This document shows, piece by piece, positions 12,040 through 22,863 of a stretch of 64,000 nucleotides of DNA. Source of the DNA: Misgurnus anguillicaudatus (Eukaryota > Chordata > Actinopteri > Cypriniformes > Cobitidae); assembly GCF_027580225.2 (NCBI RefSeq), contig NC_073356.2:13507001-13571000 (forward strand), in the 5' to 3' direction. Position 1 is the first letter of the stretch, and every line of letters begins with the position of its first letter. Made by a program: the position numbers and the translations under genes. The notes beneath the pieces are model-generated. The model did not search any database. It was given only the letters and a program-made list of their open reading frames with translations, and was not told the origin of the DNA.

Positions 12040-12465
12040 TGACAGTTGTCATAAAAGTGCATAAAATCCTTCATGTTTATAACACGTGTCATTATTATGA
12101 AGGTGTTATGTCATTATGAACACTGGTAATAAAGTGTTAGCGTATATATTTTTTAAGTATTAATAAATGTCACATTAAGTGATTCAAATACAAAATCCAC
12201 TATTAACACTTCTATGTCTTTTTGTGAAACTTTTTGTGTGCCGTGAAACTAAATATTAGTGAAAATGATTAATAATAGATTTAAACAAAATGAATAAGCT
12301 GTACATGAGAGGATAGGTTGATAGAGTAGATACTTAAAGATGCTGTTCACGCCAAAAGTGTTTGCCAATAACTGGTCTGAGGCCAAATGTCTTGAAACTT
12401 GACGGGTTGCCAGCTCCTCTGTCTCCGGTGTGTCTAACACTGAGCTTTTCAAAGATTTGAAGTAA

Positions 12466-12812
12466 GGGATAATGTACAGGCAGCAGGTTCATACCTCATA
12501 AGTAAGGTAGGGAACATTAAATATCGATTTGAAATATTTTATTTGCTCATTTTTAACGAATGCAGACCTTCCGCGAGGAAAACCTGTTTACGCTCAGTTT
12601 GAAGATTACAAATTACACAAAACACTATTTGGTTTAATCATTTGTAAATATAATGTCAGATATGTTATTAAACATAAAGACATATTTATATTAAAATTTT
12701 GTGTAAAATTCAACTGTACCTGTCAAAATGATTTGCAGCATCTGGGTTGCCGTGTCTGAACGACTGGCCAATCAGAATCAAGCATTCTTAATGAGCCATG
12801 TAATAAGGATAA
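12466..12812. repeat. interspersed repeat, copy 2
   Basis: Starts GGGATAATGTACAGGCAGCA and continues as the reverse complement of 1530-1756. It ends near CCAATCAGAATCAAGCA, a motif also present at 25416. Confidence 0.6.
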
Positions 12813-13227
12813 ATACAGAAATATGAGGTGCTGAATTATAAGCTATTCCTAACACCTGACTGTAACAATATGGCAATTGATTTCTGAGAGCAGGAATTAT
12901 AGCAGCTATATTTGTGATGTCAAAGACTTGTTTGCCAAGTAGTGTGTCATCAATTCTATGATCTATGCAACAAATCAAATAGTAAAATGTCTGTTCTACA
13001 TTGTATGACACTATGTTACCCACAAATCTTTGTTGAGATGGATTAAAAGGTAGATCCAGCAGTAGTTGTAATGCTATTGATGCAAGCACAGCAGACTGCA
13101 ATGCTCCTAAAGGCGAATAAGAATCATAGCTAGTGGAGTCAATATTGACGTAATGGTGATTGAGAGCCACTAGTTTTGCCTGGATTGCAGCATTCCTGCA
13201 GACGTGGTCATTTTCCACAGCTGCAGG
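12778..13227 (-). other. unidentified 140-codon open frame
   Basis: On the minus strand a frame is open from an upstream stop near 13245 to 12778. It has no ATG at its start (first listed codon is GTG at 13218), so if coding it would be an internal exon or a decayed fragment. A readable core includes ALQSAVLASIALQLLLDLPF and RFVGNIVSYNVEQTFYYLIC. It is less repetitive and more protein-like than other frames here, but I recognise no family. Its 3' end runs into the repeat at 12466-12812, which argues for a transposon-derived or pseudogenic origin. Confidence 0.3.
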
Positions 13228-14031
13228 GATTAGTTGAAGTCAATCTGTTATTTACTTTGCTTCACTCAAATAATGACTATGAATTATAAACTATATAAGA
13301 AATTACTTTGGACATAAGAGCTTTTGGTTCCCTCCTTCAGTGTATTTTTGCTATCATCCACACAGTACAGTTCAGTGCAAGCCTTACTAATAATCAAAAT
13401 CAATCAACAGACTGAAAGCCTATGGATTAGATTTAAATCAATAGTGTTTTATCGTGCATGGTTAATGGACAGACAATAATAACAGCAGATTTGTATTAGT
13501 CTGTGTTCATCTACTGTGATTCTTTTGCTTCTTAATCTCTTAAACGATGCACGCTGGGACGGCTCTTACAGCTTCATCCAAATATTTGGAGAGGTAATTA
13601 AGAAGATCTGTGCTCTCCGCCTCTTTAATAAATTACATGTCTGCTGTATATTGACTGCCAAGGTGGATCATTCATGTCAACTGAAACTAATAGGCAATCC
13701 ATCAAGCACTGGCAGCTGTCATTATTCATACTGTGATGATGTTAATTGTCAGATGTAGCGTCAGTCTTGTGTTCCCATAACAAATTAATTGTACTGTTGA
13801 ATATTTAAAGATTGATGTATAGACGGTTTCATCGGACAGACACGTGTTGTAGCGGTTTCGCACCTGAACCTAAGTGAACTTCTGGTCTGTATTTATTATT
13901 TGGTCTGGCTAGTGGCTAAACTGATCTCTGAAACGAAATATTTTGGTTTGCTAAAGACGAGGGGAGACGACGAGCATGGATCACAACTATGCGAGAGGTT
14001 TGGCAGCCAGGCAAGAATTCAAGGACCTGTA
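13228..14031. other. no feature recognised
   Basis: AT-rich DNA up to the left end of the DIRS element; an 80-codon frame at 13516-13758 has no motif. Confidence 0.45.
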
Positions 14032-14225
14032 GTTCCCTTTCGAGGAACTCGAGCTGCGTCGCCATAGCAACGCTTTGGGGAACGCCTCGGCGCGACCAAT
14101 CCGAAGCACGTGCAAAACACAAACAACGATGAGACAACTGCACACTGACCGCGATGCCGTGCGGACCAGGGGCACAAGAAGGCATCCCACACAAACACAC
14201 CCGCCTTTAGTGCCTCAGCAAGTGA
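14032..14225 (+). repeat. DIRS left terminal inverted repeat
   Basis: Begins GTTCCCTTTCGAGGAACTCG and pairs with 18936-19110, for example GCATCCCACACAAACACAC against GTGTGTTTGTGTGGGATGC. The outermost 50 bases also pair exactly with 18801-18850. Confidence 0.92.
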
Positions 14226-14434
14226 CTACGTGTATGTTTGCATAAATCTGAAGTATGTTCAAGAAGTTCAAGTATGTGTATCTCCCTGTCAGCGCGATAT
14301 CACAGACAAGGATACACATGTATATGTGTCTTCGAGCGCAGCACGCACAGTTGGCTTTTGAGGATATTGGCTGTGTGCACTGTGATCATTCCCGTGCACG
14401 TGTTGCGCTCCAGCTTCGCGTTTGGAGAAGGATA

Positions 14435-14665
14435 TCTCAGGCTCGCGGAACCGGTCCCGCTTCTGTCGAGGCAGAGCGGTGACTGCACTCGTGCGTGCAG
14501 GCGGCGGTATCCCCGCCTACACCCGTGACATCTGTCTCTCACTCTCTAGGAAGCTTGGGCTTGCGGTTGCGATCCCGCTTTTCAGCGGCGGTTGCGCTCC
14601 TGGGAGTCGCCATATGATTTCGTGCAGGCGGCGGTATCTCCGCCTGCACGTGAAGTCTCTCTCTC
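14435..14665. repeat. DIRS leader: two 115-bp modules with small palindromes
   Basis: Two GC-rich modules each contain GTGCAGGCGGCGGTAT followed by CCGCCT, giving short stem-loops (GCAGGCGG/CCGCCTGC). Two minus- and plus-strand frames cross them, but the sequence is structural repeat and shows no Gag domain. Confidence 0.65.
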
Positions 14666-15210
14666 TCGCCGGATCGGGAAGGCGCCCTGCGTGAGAGCCA
14701 TATATTTTCAGCTGTCTGTCTCCGATGGATCCTCTTCATAATCCGCCTACTGTTTATGGCTAAACGTGCAGTTTCCACGTGAAGCCTCCTCTTTTTACAG
14801 TACGGAGGTATTATATATACATACGTTTTTTACACCTGTATGTGTAGACTATGTATGTGTATCTGCCTGTCACAGCCTGCATGAGCTGTTTGTCATTGTT
14901 CGATGAGTCAAACAGTGAATTTGTGTCTATGCTGTGTGTTGCTTGTACAGCTGTGCACAGCATTTATTCTCCTGATCGGCCGCTGTGCGCCATAAGTCAG
15001 ATAATGATTTTGTGTGTTACGATTCGAGACCCTCATCTGCTGAGGCGGGTGACGTCTTCGTTCGTGGCACTCACTTTCTCATTAAAGCAAAGCAGCTCAC
15101 ACCTCATTCATGGTGCCTGCTTCCCTTTCGGTGCGTAGTACGACAGGCAGCCGCCATTAACCTTCATCTGCATACAGCTGGCTCCAGTAGTGGAGCATGG
15201 CTACATTCTT

Positions 15211-15290
15211 GTGCAGGAGGCTGTAGAACCTCCACATGAGAAACGACAGCTTACAGCCTTTACTTTATTGTTCCAAAAGGAGGGGAATCG
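15211..15290 (+). pseudogene. DIRS reverse-transcriptase N-terminal remnant
   Basis: QEAVEPPHEK (15214) followed, after a one-base frame change, by YFIVPKGG (15261). These match the start of the DIRS reverse transcriptase, where the protein normally continues to the LRPILDLR region. Here the sequence passes within about 150 bp to the RNase H lead-in, so the palm with the catalytic aspartates is deleted. Confidence 0.6.
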
Positions 15291-15431
15291 TTCAGTGATG
15301 CGGCTCAGTGCTATGCTGTTACTGAAACCGATTGTGATGCAATCAGATCCGAGGACTGATTCCTTACATTAGAGCTTATGCCTCCATTCAACACGGGAGG
15401 GTTTTTCCTGAGGGGTAACCCGTCTCGCATG

Positions 15432-16230
15432 ATCAAAGTCACGCACCGTTGTTTGCGTGCTTTGGTAACAGGAAGAAAGCCATGGCTTCTGTCCCAAGGT
15501 CCTGTGTTGGGTGCGCATTGTCGATGTGTGACGCTGACAACAGACGCATCCCTCACAGGTTGTTGCGATTATGGAAAGCCAAAAGGGTCAAAAATCGCTG
15601 AAACTCATCATCGGCTATGGCACTGAAATTGCCTTGGAAATGATGATGGTATGGGTTGGACTCCCATTTCCTACTAGACCGGAGGAGCCATCATGTGTTT
15701 GTCTAGACAGACATCACATCGGTGGTTTTCTTAAATAAATCTCTAAGGCGGTCTGCAATCAAAGTCACGCATCGTTGTCTGCGTGCTCTGGTGGTGTGGA
15801 GGAAACCTTGGTTTCTATCCTAGGACTGTTTTGGGTGTGCGCTGCTGGCGTGTTACGCTGAGAACAGACACATCCCTTACAGGTTGTTGCGATTATGGAA
15901 AGCCAAAAGGGTCAAAAATCGCTGAAACTCATCAGCGGCTATGGCACTGAAATTGCCTTGGAAATGATGATGGTATGGGTTGGACTCCCATTTCCTTCTA
16001 GACCTGAGGAGCCATCATGTGTTTGTCTAGACAGGCATCACATTGGTGGTTTCTTAAATAAATTTCTAAGGAGGTCTGCAATCAAAGTCACGCATTGTTG
16101 CCTGCGTGCTCTGGTGGTGTGGAGAAGACCTTGGTTTCCATCCGAAGGCCTGTTTTTGGGTGCGCGCTACTGGCGTGTGACGCTGACCCAACGCACTCCC
16201 CACAGGTTGGAGTACAGTATGGAAAGCTGA
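15432..16230 (+). repeat. 323-326-bp tandem repeat inside DIRS RNase H
   Basis: The marker ATCAAAGTCACGCA occurs at 15432, 15758 and 16081, and each copy continues through the CTGCGTGCTCTGG region to an RNase H start. The first copy reads TLTTDASLTG (15530-15560). This is a threefold duplication of the first RNase H motif. Copies are over 85 percent alike by eye. Confidence 0.85.
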
Positions 16231-16326
16231 GAGGGCCAAAATCACTACATTATTGTTTTTGGGATAATGACATTGTGGTCTCTGGACAAACTGTGCTCAT
16301 TGACGACAGTTTAGATCCCAGGCCAC

Positions 16327-16573
16327 TTGAATATGGCGAATGCCCTGTATGGCAACACCCATTGCTGGGGAGTTGAGACTCCAGCCAGATGTGGTGAATC
16401 ACATTTGGAGAGGATCTGGACGCGCAGAGGTGGATCTGTTTGCGTCTCAGGACTGCACACACTGCCCAATGTGGCTTTCTTTTTTCCCCAATCACTCTGC
16501 CACAGAAGTTATGGAGGAAGCTTGCCAGAGATATGGCCTGTTGGTTTGGCCTCTGAGGGGGCCAGGCTCATAG
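16327..16573 (+). pseudogene. DIRS RNase H fragment, first copy
   Basis: A frame containing GELRLQPDVVNHIW and EVDLFASQDCTHCPMWLSFF. The same region recurs at 17585-17830, so the RNase H end is present twice on either side of a tandem array. Confidence 0.7.
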
Positions 16574-16585
16574 GCTCAGGTCTCT

Positions 16586-17550
16586 CAACTGAGGTTGTGG
16601 AGACCATACTTTACTCCTGACAAACCCAGTTAACCGCCCTGTTTATGTGGTGCTGAGATTTCTGTAGGAGCAATTCTCTGCTGGCTTAACTCCTTCCACT
16701 CTTAAGGTTTAGGTGGCAGCAGTCTCTGCCCACCATACTCCTTTGGAAGGATGTCATGCTCCCAACTGAGGTTGTGGAGACCATATGATTACTCCAGAGC
16801 TCCCTCAGGAGCTTAGGCACTACATGGAGAAACTTCACCTCATGGTGTTCAGCTCACCTGACAGACCCAGTTAACTGCCCTGTTTATGTGGTGCTGAGGT
16901 TTCTGCAGGAGCAATTCTCTGCTGGCTTAATTCCTTCCACTCTTAAGGCTTAGGTGGCAGCAGTTTCTGCCTACCATACTCCTTCGGAAGGATGTCATAC
17001 CTCGTCTGGACAACCCCTCGAGAGAGCTTTATGCCCTTAAGTGGAGAATATTTCACCTATTGGTGTTTAACTCCCCTTACAAACCCAGTCAACTGCCTTG
17101 TTTATGTAGTACTGAGGTTTCTGCAGCAGCAATTCTCTGCCGGCTTAACTCCTTCCACCCTTAAGGTCTAGGTGGCAGCAGTCTCTGCTTACCATGCTCC
17201 TTTGGAAGGACCTCATGCTCCCGAATGAGGTTGTGGGAACCAGATGATAACTTCAGAGCTCCCTTAACAAGGAAGCTTATGCCCTTCAGTAGAGAAACTT
17301 CACCTTTCGGTGTTCAGCTCACTTGACAGACCCAGTCAACTGCCCCTTGACGTAGTACTGAGGTTTCTGCAGGAGCATATCTCTGCTGGGTTGACTCCTT
17401 CCACACTAAGGTTTAGGTGGCAGCAGTTTCTGCCTACCATACTCCTTTGGAAGAATGTCATGCTACCAACTGAGGTTGTGGAGACCATATCTTTACTCCA
17501 CCTTTAAGATATAGGTGGCAGCAGTTTCTGCCTACCATACACTTCTGGAC
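16586..17550 (+). repeat. 220-245-bp tandem array inside DIRS
   Basis: The marker ACCCAGT-AACTGCC occurs at about 16626, 16866, 17086 and 17331, and again at 17867. Each unit continues through GAGGTTTCTGCAGGAGCA and GGCAGCAGT. The unit includes the N-terminal end of the recombinase region (VVLRFLQE, GLTPSTLR). Four adjacent copies plus an outlier. Confidence 0.8.
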
Positions 17551-17830
17551 TCTCTGAGGGCAGTCTACATACCAGGCCACCTGAATGTGGCAGATGCCCC
17601 TTCGAGACAACATACATCTCCGGTGGGAGTGGAGACTTCATCTAGATGTGGTGAACCACATCTGGAAAAGATTTGGATGCGCAGATGTAGATCTGTTTGC
17701 ATCCCAGGACACCACACTTTGCCCACTGTGGTTTTCCATGGTACAGGCATGGCCGAGGCTACGTCTGTATGCTTTCCCCCGTGGTTGTGTTTATCCCTCC
17801 ACGGGGCAACTTTATTCCCTTAAGTGGGAA
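17515..17830 (+). pseudogene. DIRS RNase H C-terminal region
   Basis: AVYIPGHLNVADAPSRQ (17552), then in another frame EWRLHLDVVNHIWKRFG and VDLFASQDTTLCPLWFS. These are characteristic DIRS RNase H motifs. A frameshift near 17625 separates them. Confidence 0.8.
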
Positions 17831-17983
17831 ATGTTCACCTCTTGGTGTTCAGCTCATCTGACAGACCCAGTTATAACTGCCTGTCAACGTAGTTCTGAGG
17901 TTTCTGCAGGAGCGTTTCTCTGATGAGTTTACTCCTTCCACCATTAAGGTTTAACGGCAGCAGTTTCTGCCTACCATACTCTT

Positions 17984-18742
17984 GTGGAAGGCTCGTCAGT
18001 GGGTAGACACCCATTAGTGGCTCGCTTTCTTCGTGGGACTCGTAGGTTGCGACCTGTTAGTCGCTCCAGGGTGCCCACTTGGGACCTAGCGGTCGTGCTG
18101 GGAGGGCTCTCGTTGGCTCCGTTCGAGCCTCTTGAGACTTCGCCAGATAGGTTTCTGGCCTTTAAGGCTTCCTTCTGGCTATTACTTCTTTAAAGCGAGT
18201 GGGGGACCTTCAGGCCCTGTCAGTATCCCCTGCAGGTCTGAGTTTGCACCAGGGATGGCTAAGGCTTTTCTACACCCAAAGCCAGGTTTTGTTCCTAAGG
18301 TGCTGAACAATGTGCCGAGGCCCATTGTTCTGCAGGCCCTTTGTCCTTCCCCATTCAGGAGTGCGGACCAGGAAAAGCTGAATTTGGTGTGTCCTGTACG
18401 AGCACTGGATACATATGTTCACATGACTGCTCAGTGGAGGAGTCCGAGCAGTTATTTGTGTGCTTTGGTTCACCCAGAAAAGGTTTACCGGTGACCAAGA
18501 AGACTCTGAGCAGGTGGATAGTAAATGCTATCTCACTGGCTTATGAACATCAGGGTATACCCTCACCCGTCGCTGTGAGGGCCCACTCTACCCGGGGTAT
18601 GGCTGCCTCTAAGGCCTTAGGGTCAGGCGGTTCACTCCAGGACGTATGTGATGCGGCCGGTTGGTCTTTGCCGCTCACCTTCGTCAGATTTTATGATTTA
18701 GACCTAGACTCCTCTTTAGGGTCCCAGGTTCTTTTGCCTTGA
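17984..18742 (+). pseudogene. DIRS tyrosine recombinase, frame-broken
   Basis: Three overlapping frames carry successive parts. 18001-18193 has HPLVARFLRGTRRLRP. 18190-18420 has the FVPKVLNN and CPVRALDTY region. 18480-18742 has LPVTKKTLSRWIVNAISLAY, VRAHSTRGMAASKAL, AAGW and FVRFYDLD. The HSTR box and the final Tyr are the recombinase H-x-x-R and nucleophile. The protein normally cuts and joins DNA at element junctions; at least two frameshifts disable this copy. Confidence 0.88.
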
Positions 18743-18797
18743 CTGTGTTCAGTTATACACGCTGCAGGCATTTGGTAGTATGGAAGCGTGGGCATCT

Positions 18798-18903
18798 CGT
18801 TCCCCAAAGCGTTGCTATGGCGACGCAGCTCGAGTTCCTCGAAAGGGAACGTCTCAGGTTACGTATGTAACCCTAGTTCCCTGAGAAGGGAACGAGACGC
18901 TGC
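18798..18903. repeat. DIRS internal complementary region
   Basis: 18801-18850 is the exact complement of the left end (14032-14081), and 18851-18903 the exact complement of the right end (19105-19157). The two ends are thus joined head to tail here, as expected of the template that lets DIRS complete and circularise its DNA. Confidence 0.95.
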
Positions 18904-18935
18904 GTCTCCATGCCATACTCCCTGCATCCCTGCAG

Positions 18936-19157
18936 GCACTTGCTTCGGCACTGGGTAGCGAGTGTGTTTGTGTGGGATGCCTTCTTATACCCCTGGTCCG
19001 CACGGCATCACGGTCAGTATACAATTATCTCATCATTGTTTATGTTTTACACGTGCTTCAGATTAGTCACGCCGAGGCGTTCCCCAAAGCGTTGCTATGG
19101 CGACGCAGCGTCTCGTTCCCTTCTCAGGGAACTAGGGTTACATACGTAACCTGAGAC
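18936..19157 (-). repeat. DIRS right terminal inverted repeat
   Basis: Complementary to the left repeat from 18936 to about 19110, then a unique end finishing ACGTAACCTGAGAC at 19157, followed by GTT of the flank. Confidence 0.92.
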
Positions 19158-19936
19158 GTTAACATTGGATACAATAATTTTACACATCAATAATATTAGC
19201 TCAGTGTAATAAGATATAATGAATGAAGGTAGTTTACTTGTAATGTGTATTCCTGGTTATCAGAAATAAACTACTGTAAAAGGACTGTTGTTATTGATTC
19301 AATGTGGAAGTCTACCGGAAGTTGAGTTTATTCCAAAAAAAGTTTTGCAGCTGCTGAAACCATCTATAACAATTTACAATATACAGTATTGAATAATATG
19401 GAAATAATGAAAAATAAATAAATGATTATTTACTTTCATTAAATTCAATTTAAATTTCATTAAAATGTCTATTATCTAAGTTAGACCATCATTGGTTATC
19501 GCGTGCCTCACATAACCATTTAAAGTCCATGTTAAATTGTTTTTAAAGTTTAAATGTTAGAAATGTATTGCTAAAACACGCCACCAAGACGGTAAACTAT
19601 GTAGTATTGAATTGCCATTTTTGTGTTCAGGAATATTTGGGCGTGGCTAAAACGGTGGCTCGATGACACCATTGAGCCATCGCATATGGCCCGCCCCTAA
19701 CACAATCGTGAGCATCCATTCAGGTTGTAGCAATATTTTGAGCATGGCTTCAGTGCCGACAGCGGACACGCCCCCAGCGTTTGAGAGCAAAGAATCCTGC
19801 CTGTTTATCAGAGATTTTATTAACTTATTATTTTTTTCTCAAATTAAAATTTGCTTGGGTGGTTAACAAACTCAGACCACATTTAATATCTGACTTTACA
19901 CGGACTTAATATTTAATGTTAATATTATTATTATTT
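19158..19936. other. no feature recognised
   Basis: AT-rich flank of the DIRS element; a 67-codon frame at 19663-19866 shows no domain. Confidence 0.45.
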
Positions 19937-20227
19937 AAAGGTGGTGTGTGTACATTTTAGCGGCATCTAGTGGTGAGAATGCAAATTGCAACCAACAGCT
20001 CACCCCTCAATTTCAAAACGCATATAGTAGCCGCCACAGGACAAACATGTCGTTGTCTGAGACAATGTATAGGGACGAAATGCACTCTATAGAGCAGTTT
20101 GTCCGTTTAGGGCTACTGTAGAAACATGACGGCGACTTTCATGTAAGGAGACCCGCGGTGAACGTAGATAAAAATGGCTCATTCTAAGGTAATAAAAACA
20201 ATACAGTTCATTATGTAAGGTCTTTAT

Positions 20228-21696
20228 TAAGGGTGTCACGATTCTCCAAATCCTTAATTTGATTACATTTTCGATTCTAATGTCACGATTCGATTCTCGG
20301 TTTTTACACAAAAAGTTGCTATGCCATTTTTAGACTAGACTTTTATGAAATATAATATCTGACCTTGAACCCAGAGATGCCCTGCCATGTTAGTCGTGCT
20401 GCCAGTGGAAAAATATGGTACACGCACATACTTAATAAAACCAAACTTCCTGTCAGATGAACATTCCTGTCAGTACTTTGCACCTTAAAAAGCCACTTTT
20501 ATTACCGTCAGACGTGAGACGAAACCCCAATAAGTCATGTTTAAATGCTGTTTTCATAACTCTTAAGCAACTGAAATAAGTTGTTGTGAAACTTAGGGTG
20601 TTTTCACATATACACTGTTTAGGTCGGCCCAAATGACGTGTCGCTCCGAGTACGGTTTGTTTGGGTCAGTGTGAACACAACAGCCGCACTTGGGTGCGCA
20701 CTAAACGGCCACTCCAGGACCCCTCTAAACAGGTGGTCTCGGAGCGGCTGTCGCCGAACTCTGGGGTGACCCACCTGTGGTGTGAACACTGCTGGACCTC
20801 GGGCCGAACCTAATACAGGAAGTTCTCCACATGTTTAAGCCACTGGGCTTCCGTTGTGACGTGATCCGGGTGTTATATTGTGGTTTAACAACAAACAAGC
20901 CAAACCTGGTCCATTGCAGAGATTCGCTGTCTCCTTTACGTTTGAGCTGATGATTTTATAAATGCATAGCTGTCCTCCACACACAAATAGTGACATTACG
21001 GGCTTTTTAGCAAACGGCTCTGTGAGAAAGGCTTTAATAGAACAGCTACGCAATTTCGCGTTAAAGCAAAGAAAATTCGCAAAGACGTGCATCGTTTATC
21101 TCCACATCTTGATAGCTGCGCTCTCCCTGTCAGGCTGGTTGTCGTGGAAACGTGGGGGTGGTCATGAGACGTAAGAGCTGTCAGAGACCAATGACAGCGG
21201 TGACCGTTGTCACATGGTGTACGGTGCCGCATTTCAAGTACAGTAAAAAGAATAATATGTGAACACGGACCGCCCTAACTGAAAAATGATACAATGTTTT
21301 TCGGTGCGCTCCGAGGCCGCACCACGGTGTGCACCAACATATGTGAAAACACCCTTAAATAGATCTCAGTTCAGAGAAACGAACGGTCCTGGCACAGACG
21401 TCGTTCTGCTGTGCACGCACGCATGCTCTGATTGAGTTCAGCTGAAGGTGGGAGGCGCTTGCTGTTTTTTGTTTCCCATGTAAAGAGCAGCTTGCGTCTT
21501 TTGACTGGCTGAGCTAGCTAAGTTAGAGGAGGTTGACTCGCAGCACTCAACACGTGTGTTTTTTCCCGCTTGGCAAGCCGACCGGACGTGACATGGGGCG
21601 TGGCAGCATTGTCGATTCCATTTTTTAATTCGAAGTTCGAGGTTGTGACTTCATTTCGATCGATTTCGATTTTAAGTTGAAATCGTGACACCCTTA
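20228..21696. mobile_element. hAT-like element with GGGTGTCACGATT ends
   Basis: Ends TAAGGGTGTCACGATT and AATCGTGACACCCTTA are inverted repeats, followed inward by CGATTC-type words on both sides. No transposase frame. It contains the further insertion at 20594-21358. Confidence 0.75.
20594..21358. mobile_element. nested element with GGGTGTTTTCACATAT ends
   Basis: Left TTAGGGTGTTTTCACATATA and right ATATGTGAAAACACCCTTAA are inverted repeats. The interior is GC-richer (CGGCCCAAATGACG, GGTCTCGGAGCGGC), and no transposase was recognised. Confidence 0.75.
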
Positions 21697-22205
21697 CAAA
21701 TTTCCGTGGCATAGTCACGGAATTTTTTGCTAATTTTTCATTGGCATTCTCACGGATCTCCGCATATTTCCGTGGTCCTGCCACGGACTTTCTTTTCCGT
21801 GGCATTCTCACGGATTGGTTACTCAAATGTTTTGTCCTATTTTCTTACCATTGTCGCTTCGGTTTAGGGTTAGATTTACATGAAATGAAATCCCTACCCA
21901 AACCCAACTCTAACCCCAACACCAGGCGACAATTGATTAAAGTTTAGAAAATATAAAAGAATACATCAGAAAAAACAGTATAAACCAATACTTAAAGTGA
22001 CATCCTAACGCAAACACCAAATCTAACCCTAAACCGAAGCGACAATGGTTTGAAATAGGAAAAAGCAGTTGAGTAACCAATCCGTGAGAATGCCACGGAA
22101 AAGAAAGTCTGTGGCAGGACCACAGAAATATGCGCGGATCCGTGAGAATGCCACAGAAAAATGAGCAAAAAAATCCGTGACTATCCCACCGAACTTTGTG
22201 AGATC
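21697..22205. mobile_element. foldback element with near-complete palindrome
   Basis: The left arm 21700-21910 contains CCGTGGCATTCTCACGGA-type words and the right arm 21990-22200 their complements in reverse order. The central 80 bp holds GTTTAGGGTTAGA and CTAACCCTAAAC arms. The transcript would fold into one long hairpin. Confidence 0.85.
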
Positions 22206-22301
22206 ATGTTGTCTTTATACACCACTGATAATAGAGTTGTGTATATTATATTGCATTTCTGTCAAGAGATCCTTCTAAAAGTTACACAATGCACCTTTAA
22301 A

Positions 22302-22836
22302 ATAATTCTGGCATGTTAGATGGCATGAAGGTGAGGAAATTATGAGCTAATATTCATTTTTGGGTGAACTATTATGGGTGATTATTAATAAATAATCTTT
22401 AATAAATCAGGTTCTTGTATTGAATATGTGCGATGCCTTGGCGACGCCTCTTTAGTTAAAAACCGCAACACTACTATATTGACAATGCTGTGTTTAATGT
22501 GTTCAAAAGATTCATAGAAAGATGTGACTGTTTTATATTGTATGCTGATTACTCTCATTTATCTTCTAATTGCCCACATCTTTTTTCTACATCATTTCAT
22601 GGCTCTATTAAAGCATCCCTCCTTCAGTCTCTCTCTTAGTGGTTCCCCTCCTGAGATGCTCAGTGGTACATTCCTATGTACTATACACCACACAGCTCTA
22701 CCTCAAGTCCATCAGACAGCAGAGCGCCTCACGCATGCAGCATCACCTCTGTAAAGCGTTGCTGGTCACGTGTAACTGAGTCTGCATGCTTGTGTGTGGG
22801 TCTGACCTTCCACCGTTCTCTGTCTAGGCGTTTAGG
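22302..22836. other. region upstream of the short-form dtnbp1 start
   Basis: A fragment of the GATAGTTCACCC element (TTTTTGGGTGAACTATTATG at 22358) lies at the left. The rest is pyrimidine-rich with no TATA box or CpG cluster seen; the promoter, if present, should lie here. Confidence 0.35.
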
Positions 22837-22863
22837 ATGTGTGACGGGTGGTATTCGCAGTAA
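22837..22863 (+). other. upstream ORF before the dtnbp1 short-form start
   Basis: An ATG at 22837 (context AGGATGT) opens eight codons, MCDGWYSQ, and stops at TAA 22861-22863, 91 bases before the proposed dtnbp1 start and in a different frame. If the transcript starts upstream of it, this uORF could lower initiation at 22955. No transcription start is known, so a role is inference only. Confidence 0.3.

Larger units (their letters stand above)
14032..19157 (+). mobile_element. DIRS tyrosine-recombinase retroelement, defective
   Basis: Four features define it. Terminal inverted repeats lie at 14032-14225 and 18936-19157. An internal region at 18798-18903 is complementary to both extreme ends joined together. 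The RNase H region has TLTTDASLTG and VDLFASQ motifs. A tyrosine recombinase end carries an HSTRG box and RFY. DIRS elements reverse-transcribe into circles and insert by recombinase without target duplication; the flank after 19157 starts GTT and so does the left end, the trinucleotide shared at DIRS junctions. The copy is about 5.1 kb. Its reverse-transcriptase core is missing, frames are broken, and two internal tandem arrays have expanded, so it could move only with help from another copy. Confidence 0.92.
19937..22301. mobile_element. GCAGTGTGTA element, copy 3, split by a nested stack
   Basis: The left part (19937-20227) has AAAGGTGGTGTGTGTACATT and the GCGGCATCTAGTGG motif; the right part (22211-22301) ends ACACAATGCACCTTT. 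The word GTCTTTAT, single in copy 1, flanks the insertion at 20220-20227 and 22211-22218, an 8-bp target duplication as made by hAT transposons. Confidence 0.8.

Noticed and set aside
14032..14694. Several 67-96-codon frames at the left of the DIRS element
   Set aside because: They lie in the terminal inverted repeat and leader modules, overlap in different frames and strands, and show no Gag motif.
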